Assembly: GCA_020851635.1 (NCBI GenBank)
Contig: JADZCJ010000048.1
Coordinates: 16,964-80,963 of the forward strand
Origin: Anaerolineae bacterium
GTDB lineage: Bacteria; Chloroflexota; Anaerolineae; UBA4142; SHND01
DNA length: 64,000 nucleotides
Direction of reading: 5' to 3'
The position numbers and the translations under genes are program-made. The notes under the pieces are model-generated. The model had not been told where the DNA came from and made no database searches. It was given only the letters and a program-made list of their open reading frames with translations. Shown here piece by piece: positions 15,851 to 27,081 of this stretch (position 1 is its first letter; every line of letters starts with the position of its first letter).

Positions 15851-17026
15851 CTATTGCTGCAGCAAACTGGGCAAAAACTCTTCGCAGAATGCCGGGTCCT
15901 TGGACTCGCATGTCTCGAAATCAAACTCGTTGCCATGACATGAGGTGCAAAAATCTCTCAAGCGACTGTTGACTTTGGCAGAATCAACGGTGATGGGTAT
16001 CGAAACGTCGGTCTTGTTTGTCACGCGGGCGTACCATGTGCCCGCACCGGGCGCGCGTCCCGTCCAAAAGAGGTCTTTGCCCTCGTTGCGATTCTTGGAC
16101 CCGAGCCCCACCGGTTTCGAGCCCCAAAAGTTTGTCGTGTCCGGCGGAAAGATCGCCAGCTCGATCCCCTGTTGTCCCCCCGTGTCAACCCACACATAGA
16201 GCCGTTGGCGGGTAAACATCTTGTACCATAGAATTTGTCCCGGCTCGATATATTCCATCGTGCCATTCGGTTCCTGCGCGGCTTCGGGAAATACCGCGCC
16301 GGTTCGCGGAGCTTCGGGCGCGGTTGCCGCCGCGGGCGGTGGCGCCATCGGCGGGGCAGGTTGGCTGACAGGCGCCGGCTTGGTCGTGTCCCCTGTCCCA
16401 AACGCAAAACTGAGATTGGGCCGATATTCCTGTCCGCCGTCCGTCGCAGTCCGTGTGACCAGATTATAGGGCACCGAAAAATCGTTATCGTTTCTCAGTT
16501 TGAAATACCACGTGCCGTTTTCGCGTACCGAGCCGCTCCACCATAGGTCGAATCCATTCTCCCGGGTCCCATGTCCGATTGCGTTCGCGCTTTGAACATC
16601 GTGCTGTTCCGGAGAATATACCGACAATTCGAGCCCGGCTTGGTTGTGGCTGTCCACGCCGACGGTCAAACGTTTGATCTCGGTCTCGGTTTTGAACCAG
16701 ACCGTCGAACCGGGTCCGATATGCACCCACGTGTTTTGCGCCGCTGCCACATTCACGGTCGCCGGATCATCCATCTGCGGTTGTTTGCCCGCTTTGTTGC
16801 CCTGATTCGCAAATGCGGTCAGGTTCTGTTTCATTTCGGCGCGGTTCGCCGCCAACGGTCGCATCAAGCTCGATGCTTGAATCACTGACACGGCTTTGAT
16901 GCCCTCGACGGATGTCTCACAACTTTCGTTTTCAAGTGGATTACAACCAAAAGTAGTGGGTGTCAAAAGAAAAGCGCACGCGACGGCGGCAATGATGGCA
17001 AGGAATAAATGACGTCTCGAAAACAT
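15851..17026 (-). CDS. Secreted protein with two pre-peptidase-like domains and a C-terminal CxxCH motif
   Basis: 391 residues, ATG with AGGGGGAG upstream. A signal peptide (LFLAIIAAVACAFLL) ends before a cysteine at about residue 28, so a lipoprotein is possible. Two domains of about 100 residues share the layout VWFKTETEIKRLTVGVDS/LWYKMFTRQRLYVWVDTG, then ELSVYSPEQ/ELAIFPPD, then GTWYFKLRN/GTWYARVTN. A Pro/Ala linker separates them. The tail contains CTSCH at about residues 360-364, the signature for covalent haem c attachment, followed by two more cysteines. Haem binding is inferred from this single motif only. Confidence 0.75.
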   Translation of the reverse strand: MFSRRHLFLAIIAAVACAFLLTPTTFGCNPLENESCETSVEGIKAVSVIQASSLMRPLAANRAEMKQNLTAFANQGNKAGKQPQMDDPATVNVAAAQNTWVHIGPGSTVWFKTETEIKRLTVGVDSHNQAGLELSVYSPEQHDVQSANAIGHGTRENGFDLWWSGSVRENGTWYFKLRNDNDFSVPYNLVTRTATDGGQEYRPNLSFAFGTGDTTKPAPVSQPAPPMAPPPAAATAPEAPRTGAVFPEAAQEPNGTMEYIEPGQILWYKMFTRQRLYVWVDTGGQQGIELAIFPPDTTNFWGSKPVGLGSKNRNEGKDLFWTGRAPGAGTWYARVTNKTDVSIPITVDSAKVNSRLRDFCTSCHGNEFDFETCESKDPAFCEEFLPSLLQQ

Positions 17027-17223
17027 GACAAACTCCCCCTCTCGTCAGCATCAAATCAGAATATGAAAAAAAAGCGCCCGCTGCCCGTGCGGTGCGGGCA
17101 GTGAGATCGCTTGCGAAAATGGCAGTTTGCCTGAAAGCAAACCGGTTCTTGCGGTTATGATACACAAACTCGAAACCGTTGACAAGACCCCTTTTGGGCG
17201 ATTATGGCTTTTGCAAGAGGTTC

Positions 17224-17622
17224 CTATCCTCCCAGATACTCTTCTTCACTCACCTGTTCCATCCAGTCCACCACACGACCATCGAGGTGCTCCTGAACCG
17301 CAATGTGCGACATGGCGGTGGTTGCCGTCGCGCCGTGCCAGTGCTTTTCACCCGGTGCGAACCAGACCACATCCCCCGGATGAATTTCCTCCTTCGGCCC
17401 GCCCTTGCGCTGCGCCCAGCCGCACCCCGAGGTCACAATCAGCGTCTGACCCAGCGGATGCGTGTGCCATGCTGTCCGCGCTCCCGGCTCAAACGTCACA
17501 GCCGCGCCGCGCGCTTGGGCGGGATCGGGCGCCTCAAACAAGGGGTCAATCCGTACAGAACCCGTAAACCAGTCAGCGGGTCCTTTCTCCGAAGAACGTG
17601 ATCCAATCCTTTTGATGTCCAT
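17224..17622 (-). CDS. Cupin-domain protein
   Basis: This 132-residue single-domain cupin carries [20 protein letters not shown], whose two histidines and glutamine fit cupin motif 1. The second motif is [17 protein letters not shown]. The pattern matches small metal-binding cupins annotated near oxidoreductases. Substrate unknown. The ATG is preceded by an AGGAG-rich leader. It lies downstream of the DUF2255 and aldo/keto reductase genes in the same direction. Confidence 0.85.
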   Translation of the reverse strand: MDIKRIGSRSSEKGPADWFTGSVRIDPLFEAPDPAQARGAAVTFEPGARTAWHTHPLGQTLIVTSGCGWAQRKGGPKEEIHPGDVVWFAPGEKHWHGATATTAMSHIAVQEHLDGRVVDWMEQVSEEEYLGG

Positions 17623-17678
17623 CCTGGATACTCCTCTCTAACAATGATACGACCACTCGTATTTCAGGTCTTGTTAGC

Positions 17679-17703
17679 ACAAATTTCTAAATTTGTCCCA
17701 CTG
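17679..17703. repeat. Palindromic repeat, copy 1 (ACAAATTTCTAAATTTGT)
   Basis: An almost perfect palindrome followed by CCCACT lies between the cupin and DUF2255 genes. The second copy at 27052-27073 has the same trailing TCCCACT. It looks like a dispersed REP element rather than a gene-specific operator. Confidence 0.75.
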
Positions 17704-17736
17704 GACCATCTACATCTGGCAAACCCATGTATTGCT

Positions 17737-18129
17737 CTATCTGCTCGTTGCACGTGGGACCAACTTGACCGTCGCGGCCAGTGCCTGCGGCGTCAGCGTT
17801 GTGTTGACGATATTGGCGGCATAGCGGCTGTATTTTTTGCGATACACGTCATCAATCCGGTCGTGGATCTTGTCGTCTGCGCCCACCTCTTCAAAACGCA
17901 CATCCTTGTCCACTCCGCTCGCTTTGATCCGACCTTCATGGCACGTCAAAACGCCGCGGAACCAGTCAGAGTCCCGCCCGTTCACCGACCGCACATACAG
18001 GTCGTTACCGACCCGCACAACCCAAATTGTTCTTGACTTGCGCATCGTCCCGTCCTTTCGGAGCGACGCGATTTCCAATTCTTCTGCGTTTCCTACCTTG
18101 TCGAGCTCACTGCTCGTCCATGTTGTCAT
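17737..18129 (-). CDS. DUF2255 family protein
   Basis: This 130-residue protein opens with TTWTSSELDKVGNAEELEIAS and contains TIWVVRVGNDLYVRSV followed by WFRG. These are the defining features of DUF2255, a small family with a flavin-reductase-like split barrel feel but no known reaction. Start ATG at 18129 with AGGAAA upstream. It sits between a cupin and an aldo/keto reductase, genes often found with such small proteins in accessory metabolic sets. Confidence 0.85.
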   Translation of the reverse strand: MTTWTSSELDKVGNAEELEIASLRKDGTMRKSRTIWVVRVGNDLYVRSVNGRDSDWFRGVLTCHEGRIKASGVDKDVRFEEVGADDKIHDRIDDVYRKKYSRYAANIVNTTLTPQALAATVKLVPRATSR

Positions 18130-18208
18130 TGCCGTGTTTCCTTTCTACTGTCGGTTGCGCTGACCGCGCTCGCGGCAGCTCTCCCTTTGTCCTTGTGTAC
18201 CAAATCTC

Positions 18209-21114
<2,906 letters not shown>

Positions 21115-21115
21115 T

Positions 21116-22309
21116 TCAAGCTTTTTCTCGCGCGCCGACGCGCTCATACACCTGAAAAAACTGCTCTGCCACGCGTTCCGGCGTAAACCGTTCCATCACC
21201 CGCGCCCGCCCCGCCTGCGCCAACCGCGCCGCATAGTGTGGCTCGCGCGCATAGCGTTCCAAAGCATCCGCCAGCGCGTTTGCGTCCCGTTCGGGAAACA
21301 ACAACCCCGTCTCCCCATCGCGCACAATATCCGTCACCCCCCCCGAGTTTGTCGCAATCACCGGCGCGCCGCACAACAACGCCTCTGCCAGCACCAGCCC
21401 CATCCCTTCGCGCACCGACGGCAGCACAAACACATCGCATTCCGCATACAGGGCAGGGAGCTCGCTCTGCGGCGCGAGTCCGAGAAATTGCACAAAAGCT
21501 TCCAATCCCGCTGCCCGCGCCTTTTCCTGCAAACTCTGCCGTTGGTCCCCGTCCCCCGCGATTTTGAGCCGCGCCGCGATTCCCCTCGCGCGCAAAATTG
21601 CAATCGCCTCGATCAGCGTTTCAATATTTTTCTGCCGTGTCAGCCGCGCCACCGCCAAAATCTCAAACTCCTCGCCCTTTTTCTTGCTTTCGGGCGCTTG
21701 AGCTTGCGCAAACAACGGATTCACGGGCATCGGAATCACTCGAATCCGTTCGGGGTCCGCGACCCCTTGCCGCGCCAATTCTTTTCGCAGATACTCGGAC
21801 CCGCACGTGATCGCGCTCGCCTGTCCAAACGCAAAACGCGCGAGTGTTTTTGCCCACCCCGCGCGTTCCAGCTGCGCCACATCCGTCCCGTGCGTCGTAA
21901 TCACCAACGGCGTCCCCGTCAGTTTCGACACGACCGCGCCGACAAACCCGCCCGGCAGCCACCAATGCGCGTGAATCACCTGCGGTTTGTTGCTTGTCAC
22001 CGCGCGCCGCGCCGCATGCAAATACGCCCGCACAAACTGTGCAAACCGTGTCTTGCCTTTCGTGTCCCGCGCCACCTGCTCGTGCATCACCCCCGTATAC
22101 GCCAGCGTCTCGTCCGCCTCGCGCGCATAATGAAAGCGTGTCACGCAAATGCCGCCCACCATCTCCTTGTCTGCCACCCCCGCCGCATGTGGCGCCACGA
22201 CGAGCATCTCGACCCGTGGTCCGAGCGCCTGCCCTAGATGCAACAAAAACGCGCCCAGCGGGTCAGCTGCGGCGCGCGGAAAAACATGGGTCAACACGAC
22301 AACGCGCAT
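21116..22309 (-). CDS. Glycosyltransferase family 4
   Basis: This is a 397-residue GT-B fold enzyme. The N-terminal domain contains HAHWWLPGGFVGAVVSKLTGTPLVITTHGTD. The C-terminal donor-binding domain has VARLTRQKNIETLIEAI, then the E-x7-E region VLPSVREGMGLVLAEALLCGAPVIATNSGG. These are hallmarks of retaining GT4 enzymes that use nucleotide sugars in the cytoplasm. It lies 3 bp downstream of the GT2 gene and is translationally linked to the GT-C gene, forming a three-gene glycan operon. Confidence 0.93.
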   Translation of the reverse strand: MRVVVLTHVFPRAAADPLGAFLLHLGQALGPRVEMLVVAPHAAGVADKEMVGGICVTRFHYAREADETLAYTGVMHEQVARDTKGKTRFAQFVRAYLHAARRAVTSNKPQVIHAHWWLPGGFVGAVVSKLTGTPLVITTHGTDVAQLERAGWAKTLARFAFGQASAITCGSEYLRKELARQGVADPERIRVIPMPVNPLFAQAQAPESKKKGEEFEILAVARLTRQKNIETLIEAIAILRARGIAARLKIAGDGDQRQSLQEKARAAGLEAFVQFLGLAPQSELPALYAECDVFVLPSVREGMGLVLAEALLCGAPVIATNSGGVTDIVRDGETGLLFPERDANALADALERYAREPHYAARLAQAGRARVMERFTPERVAEQFFQVYERVGAREKA

Positions 22310-22312
22310 AAT

Positions 22313-23299
22313 CTATTTTTCTTCCTCACGCTCGCGCAGTGCTCTCTCCATATCCTCCACGCGGTCCGACTGCGAAACCACCAACTCTGCCAAAAACCCG
22401 CCGATAAACAACAAAATCCCGGCGATCAAGATAAACCCGGCAAACGTAAACAACGGTCGCTGCTGCATATTGCCGGGCGTATTGAAATACAGAATCGTCA
22501 GATACCCCCAGATCACAAACGCCGAGATAATCGCCAGCGCGCCCAGCCCGCCAAAAAACAACATCGGCTTGCGTGAAAACGTCATCAAAAATTTCACGAC
22601 CAGCACATCCAGAAACGAAATCGGGATGCGCGCAAACCCGAAATTGCTCTTGCCCTTTTTGCGCGGGTAAAAATTCACCGGCACTTCACCAATCTTGTAC
22701 CCTTTTTCCGCCGCAATATGCAAAATAAAGCGGTGCCAGTCCGACCGCAAATGCAGATCGTCCAGCACCTCGCGGCGAAACGCCTTGATCCAGTTCATAT
22801 CATGCGCGTCCAAATGAAACAGCGCGCGCGACACTGCGTTATACACCTGCGAGGCAAACATTTTGCCGTCGTTGCGTCCCTGCCGCCAGCCCGCGACCAC
22901 ATCATACCCTTCGTCCAACTTGCTCAGCAGTTTTGGAATATCCTCTTCCGGGTCCGATTCCAGGTCCGCGGGCAAAAACACCACCACCTCGCCGCGCACG
23001 TGGCGAAACCCGGTCCGCATTGCCTCCGTCAACCCGAACGACCGCCGGTGCCGGTACAACCGCACAAAAGGATATTGTTCCGCCGCCGCCACCGCCTCAT
23101 TCCACGTCGCATCCGTCGAGCCGTCGTCCACAAAAATCACTTCGGCGTCCAGCGCGTGCGCGCGAAACGTGCGCGCCAATTTTTCCATCAACGGCGGCAC
23201 ATTCCCCGCCTCATTCCGTGCCGGAATAAACACCGACAAATAAGGCTGTGCCGATGATGCGGCCGTGTCGAGCAAGGGAGCTGTAAGGGTCCTTTCCAT
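22313..23299 (-). CDS. Glycosyltransferase family 2, polyprenyl-phosphate type, with two C-terminal membrane spans
   Basis: About 328 residues from the ATG at 23299; an earlier start would overlap the aminodeoxychorismate gene. The GT-A domain shows SVFIPARNEAGNVPPLMEKL, then VIFVDDGSTD, then VVVFLPADLESDPEED. The last 90 residues form two membrane helices. The layout matches dolichyl/polyprenyl-phosphate sugar synthases, which load a carrier lipid used by GT-C enzymes such as the neighbouring product. An extended -10 lies just upstream. Confidence 0.92.
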   Translation of the reverse strand: MERTLTAPLLDTAASSAQPYLSVFIPARNEAGNVPPLMEKLARTFRAHALDAEVIFVDDGSTDATWNEAVAAAEQYPFVRLYRHRRSFGLTEAMRTGFRHVRGEVVVFLPADLESDPEEDIPKLLSKLDEGYDVVAGWRQGRNDGKMFASQVYNAVSRALFHLDAHDMNWIKAFRREVLDDLHLRSDWHRFILHIAAEKGYKIGEVPVNFYPRKKGKSNFGFARIPISFLDVLVVKFLMTFSRKPMLFFGGLGALAIISAFVIWGYLTILYFNTPGNMQQRPLFTFAGFILIAGILLFIGGFLAELVVSQSDRVEDMERALREREEEK

Positions 23300-23312
23300 C
23301 TCTATTTGCAAG

Positions 23313-23320
23313 ATTATATC
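23313..23320 (-). promoter_or_regulatory. Extended -10 promoter element for the glycan operon
   Basis: Minus-strand TGATATAAT places a perfect TATAAT with the TGn extension about 14 bases upstream of the GT2 ATG, so the leader would be very short. It overlaps the last codons of the upstream pabB-pabC gene. No -35 match is visible. Confidence 0.45.
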
Positions 23321-25044
23321 ACGACCGCTTTCTGCCACCCGCGCACCGCATTGATCCGCCACAGCGCGCGCGCGTCAATCAACTCTTGCCACGTAAATAC
23401 CCGTTCCCGAATCTTGTTCTGGTCCAGCAGCGCCGCCCGGAAGGTCCCGTTCAAAAGCCCGCATTCGACCGGCGGCGTAAACAATTCCTCCCCAAATTGC
23501 GCCACGACATTCCCATTGCACGTCTCCGTCATCTCGCCGCGCTCGTTCCACAACAGCACGTCGTCCGCCGTCCCGCGTCCCGCGAGCGCGGCATCATACA
23601 CCTGCCTCTGCGTGGTTTTGTGAAACAAAAACTTGTCACTCGCCTGCACGGGACCCTGCGCCAAAACCAATCGCACCGGCTCGCTCTGCGTTCCCAGGGG
23701 CTGTGCCGACAACGTCACCGCCCCATCCCGCGCCAGCAGCAGCCGCACCTTGTGCCCGCTGCCGTCGAGCATCGCCGCAAAACGCTCCAATTCTGCAACC
23801 ACCCGCGCCTGCTCGTACGCAAAATCAAAATAGTCCGCCGAATCCCGCAGCCGTCGCAAATGATAATCGAGCAGCCAATAGCCCTCTTTCGGCGTGAATC
23901 GAAATGACTCGAGCAGCGAAAACTCTTGCGGCGTTTCTGTCAGCGCCCGCGCCTTGTGCCGTGTCTCGGCATACTCGTCCGTCGCCGTCGAGTCCCACAC
24001 GATTCCCCCGCCCACCCCATACTCTGCGCGCTCTCTCTCCCTGTCCACCACCGCCGTCCGTATCGCCACATTAAACTGGGCGCGTCGCCCGGGCGCAACA
24101 AAACCAATCGCCCCCGTATACACCCCGCGCGGTTCCGGCTCCAGTTCCGTAATAATCTGCATCGTTCGCGCCTTGGGCGCGCCTGTAATCGAAGCGCACG
24201 GAAACGTCGCACACAATATCTCTGTTAATGTCGCCTCGCTCGTCGCCTGCACCGTCGAGGTCAGTTGCCACACCGTCGGATACCGTTCCGTCTCCCACAA
24301 GCGCGTGACATGCACGCTGCCCACATCCGCCACGCGCCCCAAATCATTCCGCGCCATGTCCACGATCATCACATTTTCGGCGCGATTCTTTTCCGAGTCA
24401 TACAGCCAATTCGCCTGCGCGCGGTCCTCGCGCAAAAAACGCCCCCGCGGCGCGGTCCCCTTCATCGGTTTCATCGTCCATCGGCTGCCCTCGCGCCGCA
24501 AAAACAGTTCCGGCGACGCCGAGCATATCGCATAACGTCCCGTATCCGCAAACGCGGCATAACTGTTGGGTTGCGCGCGCAGCAAATGCAAAAACAGGTC
24601 CCACGGTTCGCCGCGGAACTCGGCGCGCAGCCGCATCGTATAATTCACCTGATACGTGTCGCCCCGCGCAATATATTCGCGCACGCGCGCAATCGCATCG
24701 TTATATGCCTCGCGCGTCACATTCGGGGTCCAATCGGTGTTCGAGAGGGGGGGGATTTTGCTCGCAGAAATGTTTGCGAGCGGAAAAGGAATCACGCGCG
24801 GCGCGTCATACAACCCGAACCACATCAATGGAAAATCGGTCGGCGCGTGCGCTCGCAGCGCGGCATCGAACGCGGGAGCCGCTTCGTAACTGATAAATCC
24901 TGCCGCGTAACCGTTTTCTTGTCTGACAAACGCTTCGACCCGTTCCAGCGTCGGCAGCGCCTCGTCGAGCGTTTGGGCGCTCACTATCTCGCGCGGCGCG
25001 GCAAATTCCAACCACTCGTTCCGCAAAACGTCGCGCAGAATCAC
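23314..25044 (-). CDS. pabB: Aminodeoxychorismate synthase component I fused to aminodeoxychorismate lyase
   Basis: About 576 residues from a GTG nine bases after the stop of the upstream gene, with GAGGGG in front. Residues to about 375 are the chorismate-binding (PabB) domain: YQVNYTMRLRAEF, then the PMKGTAPRG active-site loop with its lysine, then GAPKARTMQIITELEPEPRGVYTGA. The remainder is a class IV aminotransferase-fold (PabC) domain with FLFHKTTQRQVYDAA, whose lysine binds pyridoxal phosphate. Together they make 4-aminobenzoate from chorismate for folate synthesis. The amidotransferase subunit is not in the window. Confidence 0.93.
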   Translation of the reverse strand: MILRDVLRNEWLEFAAPREIVSAQTLDEALPTLERVEAFVRQENGYAAGFISYEAAPAFDAALRAHAPTDFPLMWFGLYDAPRVIPFPLANISASKIPPLSNTDWTPNVTREAYNDAIARVREYIARGDTYQVNYTMRLRAEFRGEPWDLFLHLLRAQPNSYAAFADTGRYAICSASPELFLRREGSRWTMKPMKGTAPRGRFLREDRAQANWLYDSEKNRAENVMIVDMARNDLGRVADVGSVHVTRLWETERYPTVWQLTSTVQATSEATLTEILCATFPCASITGAPKARTMQIITELEPEPRGVYTGAIGFVAPGRRAQFNVAIRTAVVDRERERAEYGVGGGIVWDSTATDEYAETRHKARALTETPQEFSLLESFRFTPKEGYWLLDYHLRRLRDSADYFDFAYEQARVVAELERFAAMLDGSGHKVRLLLARDGAVTLSAQPLGTQSEPVRLVLAQGPVQASDKFLFHKTTQRQVYDAALAGRGTADDVLLWNERGEMTETCNGNVVAQFGEELFTPPVECGLLNGTFRAALLDQNKIRERVFTWQELIDARALWRINAVRGWQKAVVI

Positions 25045-25052
25045 CGTGCCCC

Positions 25053-25913
25053 TCAATACGGTTCTGCTCCTGTCACGATGGGCAGCGCGGGGTCGCGGCT
25101 CCATTCGCTGAACGACCCGGTATACATGCGCGTATTGTCATAGCCCGCCAGGTGCAGCGCAAAAATGTCTGCCGCCGCATTCACGCCGCTGCCGCAGTAC
25201 GCCACGATATCGTCCGCGCCGTTTGCGCCCAGCGCGTCATAACGCTTGCGCAGCTCGGACACGTTGCGAAAACGAAAATCGCTCGCCGACCGCAAATTTC
25301 CCGCGACGGGCGCATTGCGCGCGCCGGGAATATGTCCCGCGCGCGCATCAACCGGCTCGCTCTTGCCTTCGAACCGTTCGGGCGCGCGCGCATCCAGGAT
25401 CAGCGTCCGCCTGGCGCGCGTCAGCGCAATCATCTGCTGCTTGCTTACGACCATGTTCGGGTTCGCTTGCGCGCGGAACGTCGCCTGCGGAAAGGTCGGT
25501 ATCTCGCTCGAAAGCGGACGTCCCTCCTCAACCCACTGGACCAGTCCCCCATCGAGCAGCGCCGCTCTTGCATGCCCGAAATAGCGCAGCAGCCACCACA
25601 ACCGCGCGGCGGTCGCGCCCCCCGCATCGTCATAGGCGATCACGTGCGCGTCGTCGCCGATCCCCGCGCGCCCCATCGTTTCGGCAAATTCCTCCGTCGA
25701 GGGCAGTGGGTGCCGCCCTGTCGTCGCATCCGGCAGAGGCGCCGCCGCAAGGTGTTCGTCCACTCCCAGAAAAATCGCTTGCGGAATATGCCCGCGCCGA
25801 TAATCTGCAGCGCCTTTGCCCGGCTCGGTCAAATACCACCGCGTGTCCACCACGCGCACGTCCGCGTCATTCAAATGATGCGCAAGCCATTCCGTAGATA
25901 CAAGATCACTCAT
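25053..25913 (-). CDS. Sulfurtransferase with two rhodanese domains
   Basis: 286 residues. The tandem rhodanese layout is clear: an N-terminal inactive domain with VVDTRWYLTEPGKG and GHIPQAIFLGVDEHL, and a C-terminal domain with LILDARAPERFEG, then AGHIPGARNAPV. The active-site loop YCGSGVNAAA carries the catalytic cysteine. The CGSGV loop fits mercaptopyruvate-type sulfurtransferases as well as thiosulfate types. Cytoplasmic, moving sulfane sulfur to an acceptor. It ends just before the pabB-pabC gene. Confidence 0.93.
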   Translation of the reverse strand: MSDLVSTEWLAHHLNDADVRVVDTRWYLTEPGKGAADYRRGHIPQAIFLGVDEHLAAAPLPDATTGRHPLPSTEEFAETMGRAGIGDDAHVIAYDDAGGATAARLWWLLRYFGHARAALLDGGLVQWVEEGRPLSSEIPTFPQATFRAQANPNMVVSKQQMIALTRARRTLILDARAPERFEGKSEPVDARAGHIPGARNAPVAGNLRSASDFRFRNVSELRKRYDALGANGADDIVAYCGSGVNAAADIFALHLAGYDNTRMYTGSFSEWSRDPALPIVTGAEPY

Positions 25914-27029
25914 TCAATTATTCCTGTAGAAATCGCGCATGGTCTCCACCACGCGCTCCATCTGCCCGTGCGTCAATTCCGGATACAGCGGCAGCGAAAG
26001 AATTTCCCCCGCCGCGCGTTCCGCTTCCGGAAACGCCCCCCGCGCATATCCCAGATCCCTGTATACGGGCTGCAGGTGCAGCGGCACCGGGTAATGGATC
26101 CCCGCCTCTATCTCTTGCGTTTTCAGACACTTGAGCAATTCATCACGTCCCCGCGTCCGGATCACAAACAGGTGATACACCCCTTTGATGTGTGCGGGTT
26201 CATAGGGCAGCACGATTGAATCATCCAGGTTTGTCAGCAGTTCGGTATAGTAATCGGCATGTGCCCGCCGCTGTTTATTCCATTCGGGCAAATGTTTCAA
26301 CTTGGCATCCAGAATCGCGCCCTGTATCCCATCCAGCCGGTAGCCATATCCCGTTATCTCGTGTTCGTATTTCGACGTGCGCCCGTGGTCGCGCAACATC
26401 CGGATTCTTCCTGCCAATTCGTCGTCATTCGTCACCAGCGCGCCCGCGTCGCCGTATGCGCCCAGGTTCTTGCCGGGATAAAAACTAAAACACGCCATCG
26501 TCCCCATCGAACCCGCTCTTTTTCCGCGATACGTTGCTCCGTGCGCCTGTGCCGCATCCTCGATCACCGGAATATTGTGTTTCCGTCCAATTTCCAAAAT
26601 CGGGTCCAGTTCCGCGGGTTGTCCGTACAAATGCACCGGGATGATCGCCCTGGTGCGCGGCGTAATCGCCGCTTCCAGCTGTGCGGGGTCCATGTTGTAT
26701 GTGCGCGGATCAATATCCACAAACACCGGACGCGCCCCTTGCAGCGATACCGGCTCTGCCGTCGCCACAAATGTATGCGTCGTCGTAATTACCTCGTCGC
26801 CCGCGCCCACACCCAGCGCAATCAACGCCAAATGCAGCGCCGCCGTCCCCGAATCCAGCCCGATCGCATGTTTCACCCCGCAAAACTCTGCGAAATGCTC
26901 CTCAAACTGCTTTGCTTCCGGTCCCAAAATAAATGCTGTCCGGTCAATCGCTCGTTGGATCGCCGCATCAATCTCCGGCTTGATTGTCTCGTACTGTGCT
27001 TTCAAATCCACCAATGGAATCTTTGACAT
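25914..27029 (-). CDS. DegT/DnrJ/EryC1/StrS family sugar aminotransferase
   Basis: 371 residues. The N-terminus IPLVDLKAQYETIKPEIDAAI, then FCGVKHAIGLDSGTAALHL, define the family. The pyridoxal-phosphate lysine lies in CFSFYPGKNLGAYGDAGALVT, and VIEDAAQAHGA carries the cofactor-binding aspartate. It transaminates a keto sugar on a nucleotide carrier. With the acyltransferase and Gfo/Idh dehydrogenase at 30.7-32.4 kb it could complete a WbpB/E/D-like route to a diacetamido uronic acid; this grouping is inferred from function, not adjacency. Confidence 0.93.
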   Translation of the reverse strand: MSKIPLVDLKAQYETIKPEIDAAIQRAIDRTAFILGPEAKQFEEHFAEFCGVKHAIGLDSGTAALHLALIALGVGAGDEVITTTHTFVATAEPVSLQGARPVFVDIDPRTYNMDPAQLEAAITPRTRAIIPVHLYGQPAELDPILEIGRKHNIPVIEDAAQAHGATYRGKRAGSMGTMACFSFYPGKNLGAYGDAGALVTNDDELAGRIRMLRDHGRTSKYEHEITGYGYRLDGIQGAILDAKLKHLPEWNKQRRAHADYYTELLTNLDDSIVLPYEPAHIKGVYHLFVIRTRGRDELLKCLKTQEIEAGIHYPVPLHLQPVYRDLGYARGAFPEAERAAGEILSLPLYPELTHGQMERVVETMRDFYRNN

Positions 27030-27051
27030 AAATTCTCATGTGTCACCGGCA

Positions 27052-27073
27052 GGACAAATTTATAAATTTGTCC
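27052..27073. repeat. Perfect 22-bp palindrome, copy 2 of the ACAAATTT element
   Basis: The 22 bases from GGACAAATTT to AAATTTGTCC are a perfect inverted repeat, followed by CACTCG. They lie in the 52-bp gap upstream of the DegT gene start and downstream of nothing on this strand. It could fold in RNA or bind a dimeric protein, but its recurrence at 17679 suggests a dispersed repeat. Confidence 0.8.
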
Positions 27074-27081
27074 CACTCGCG

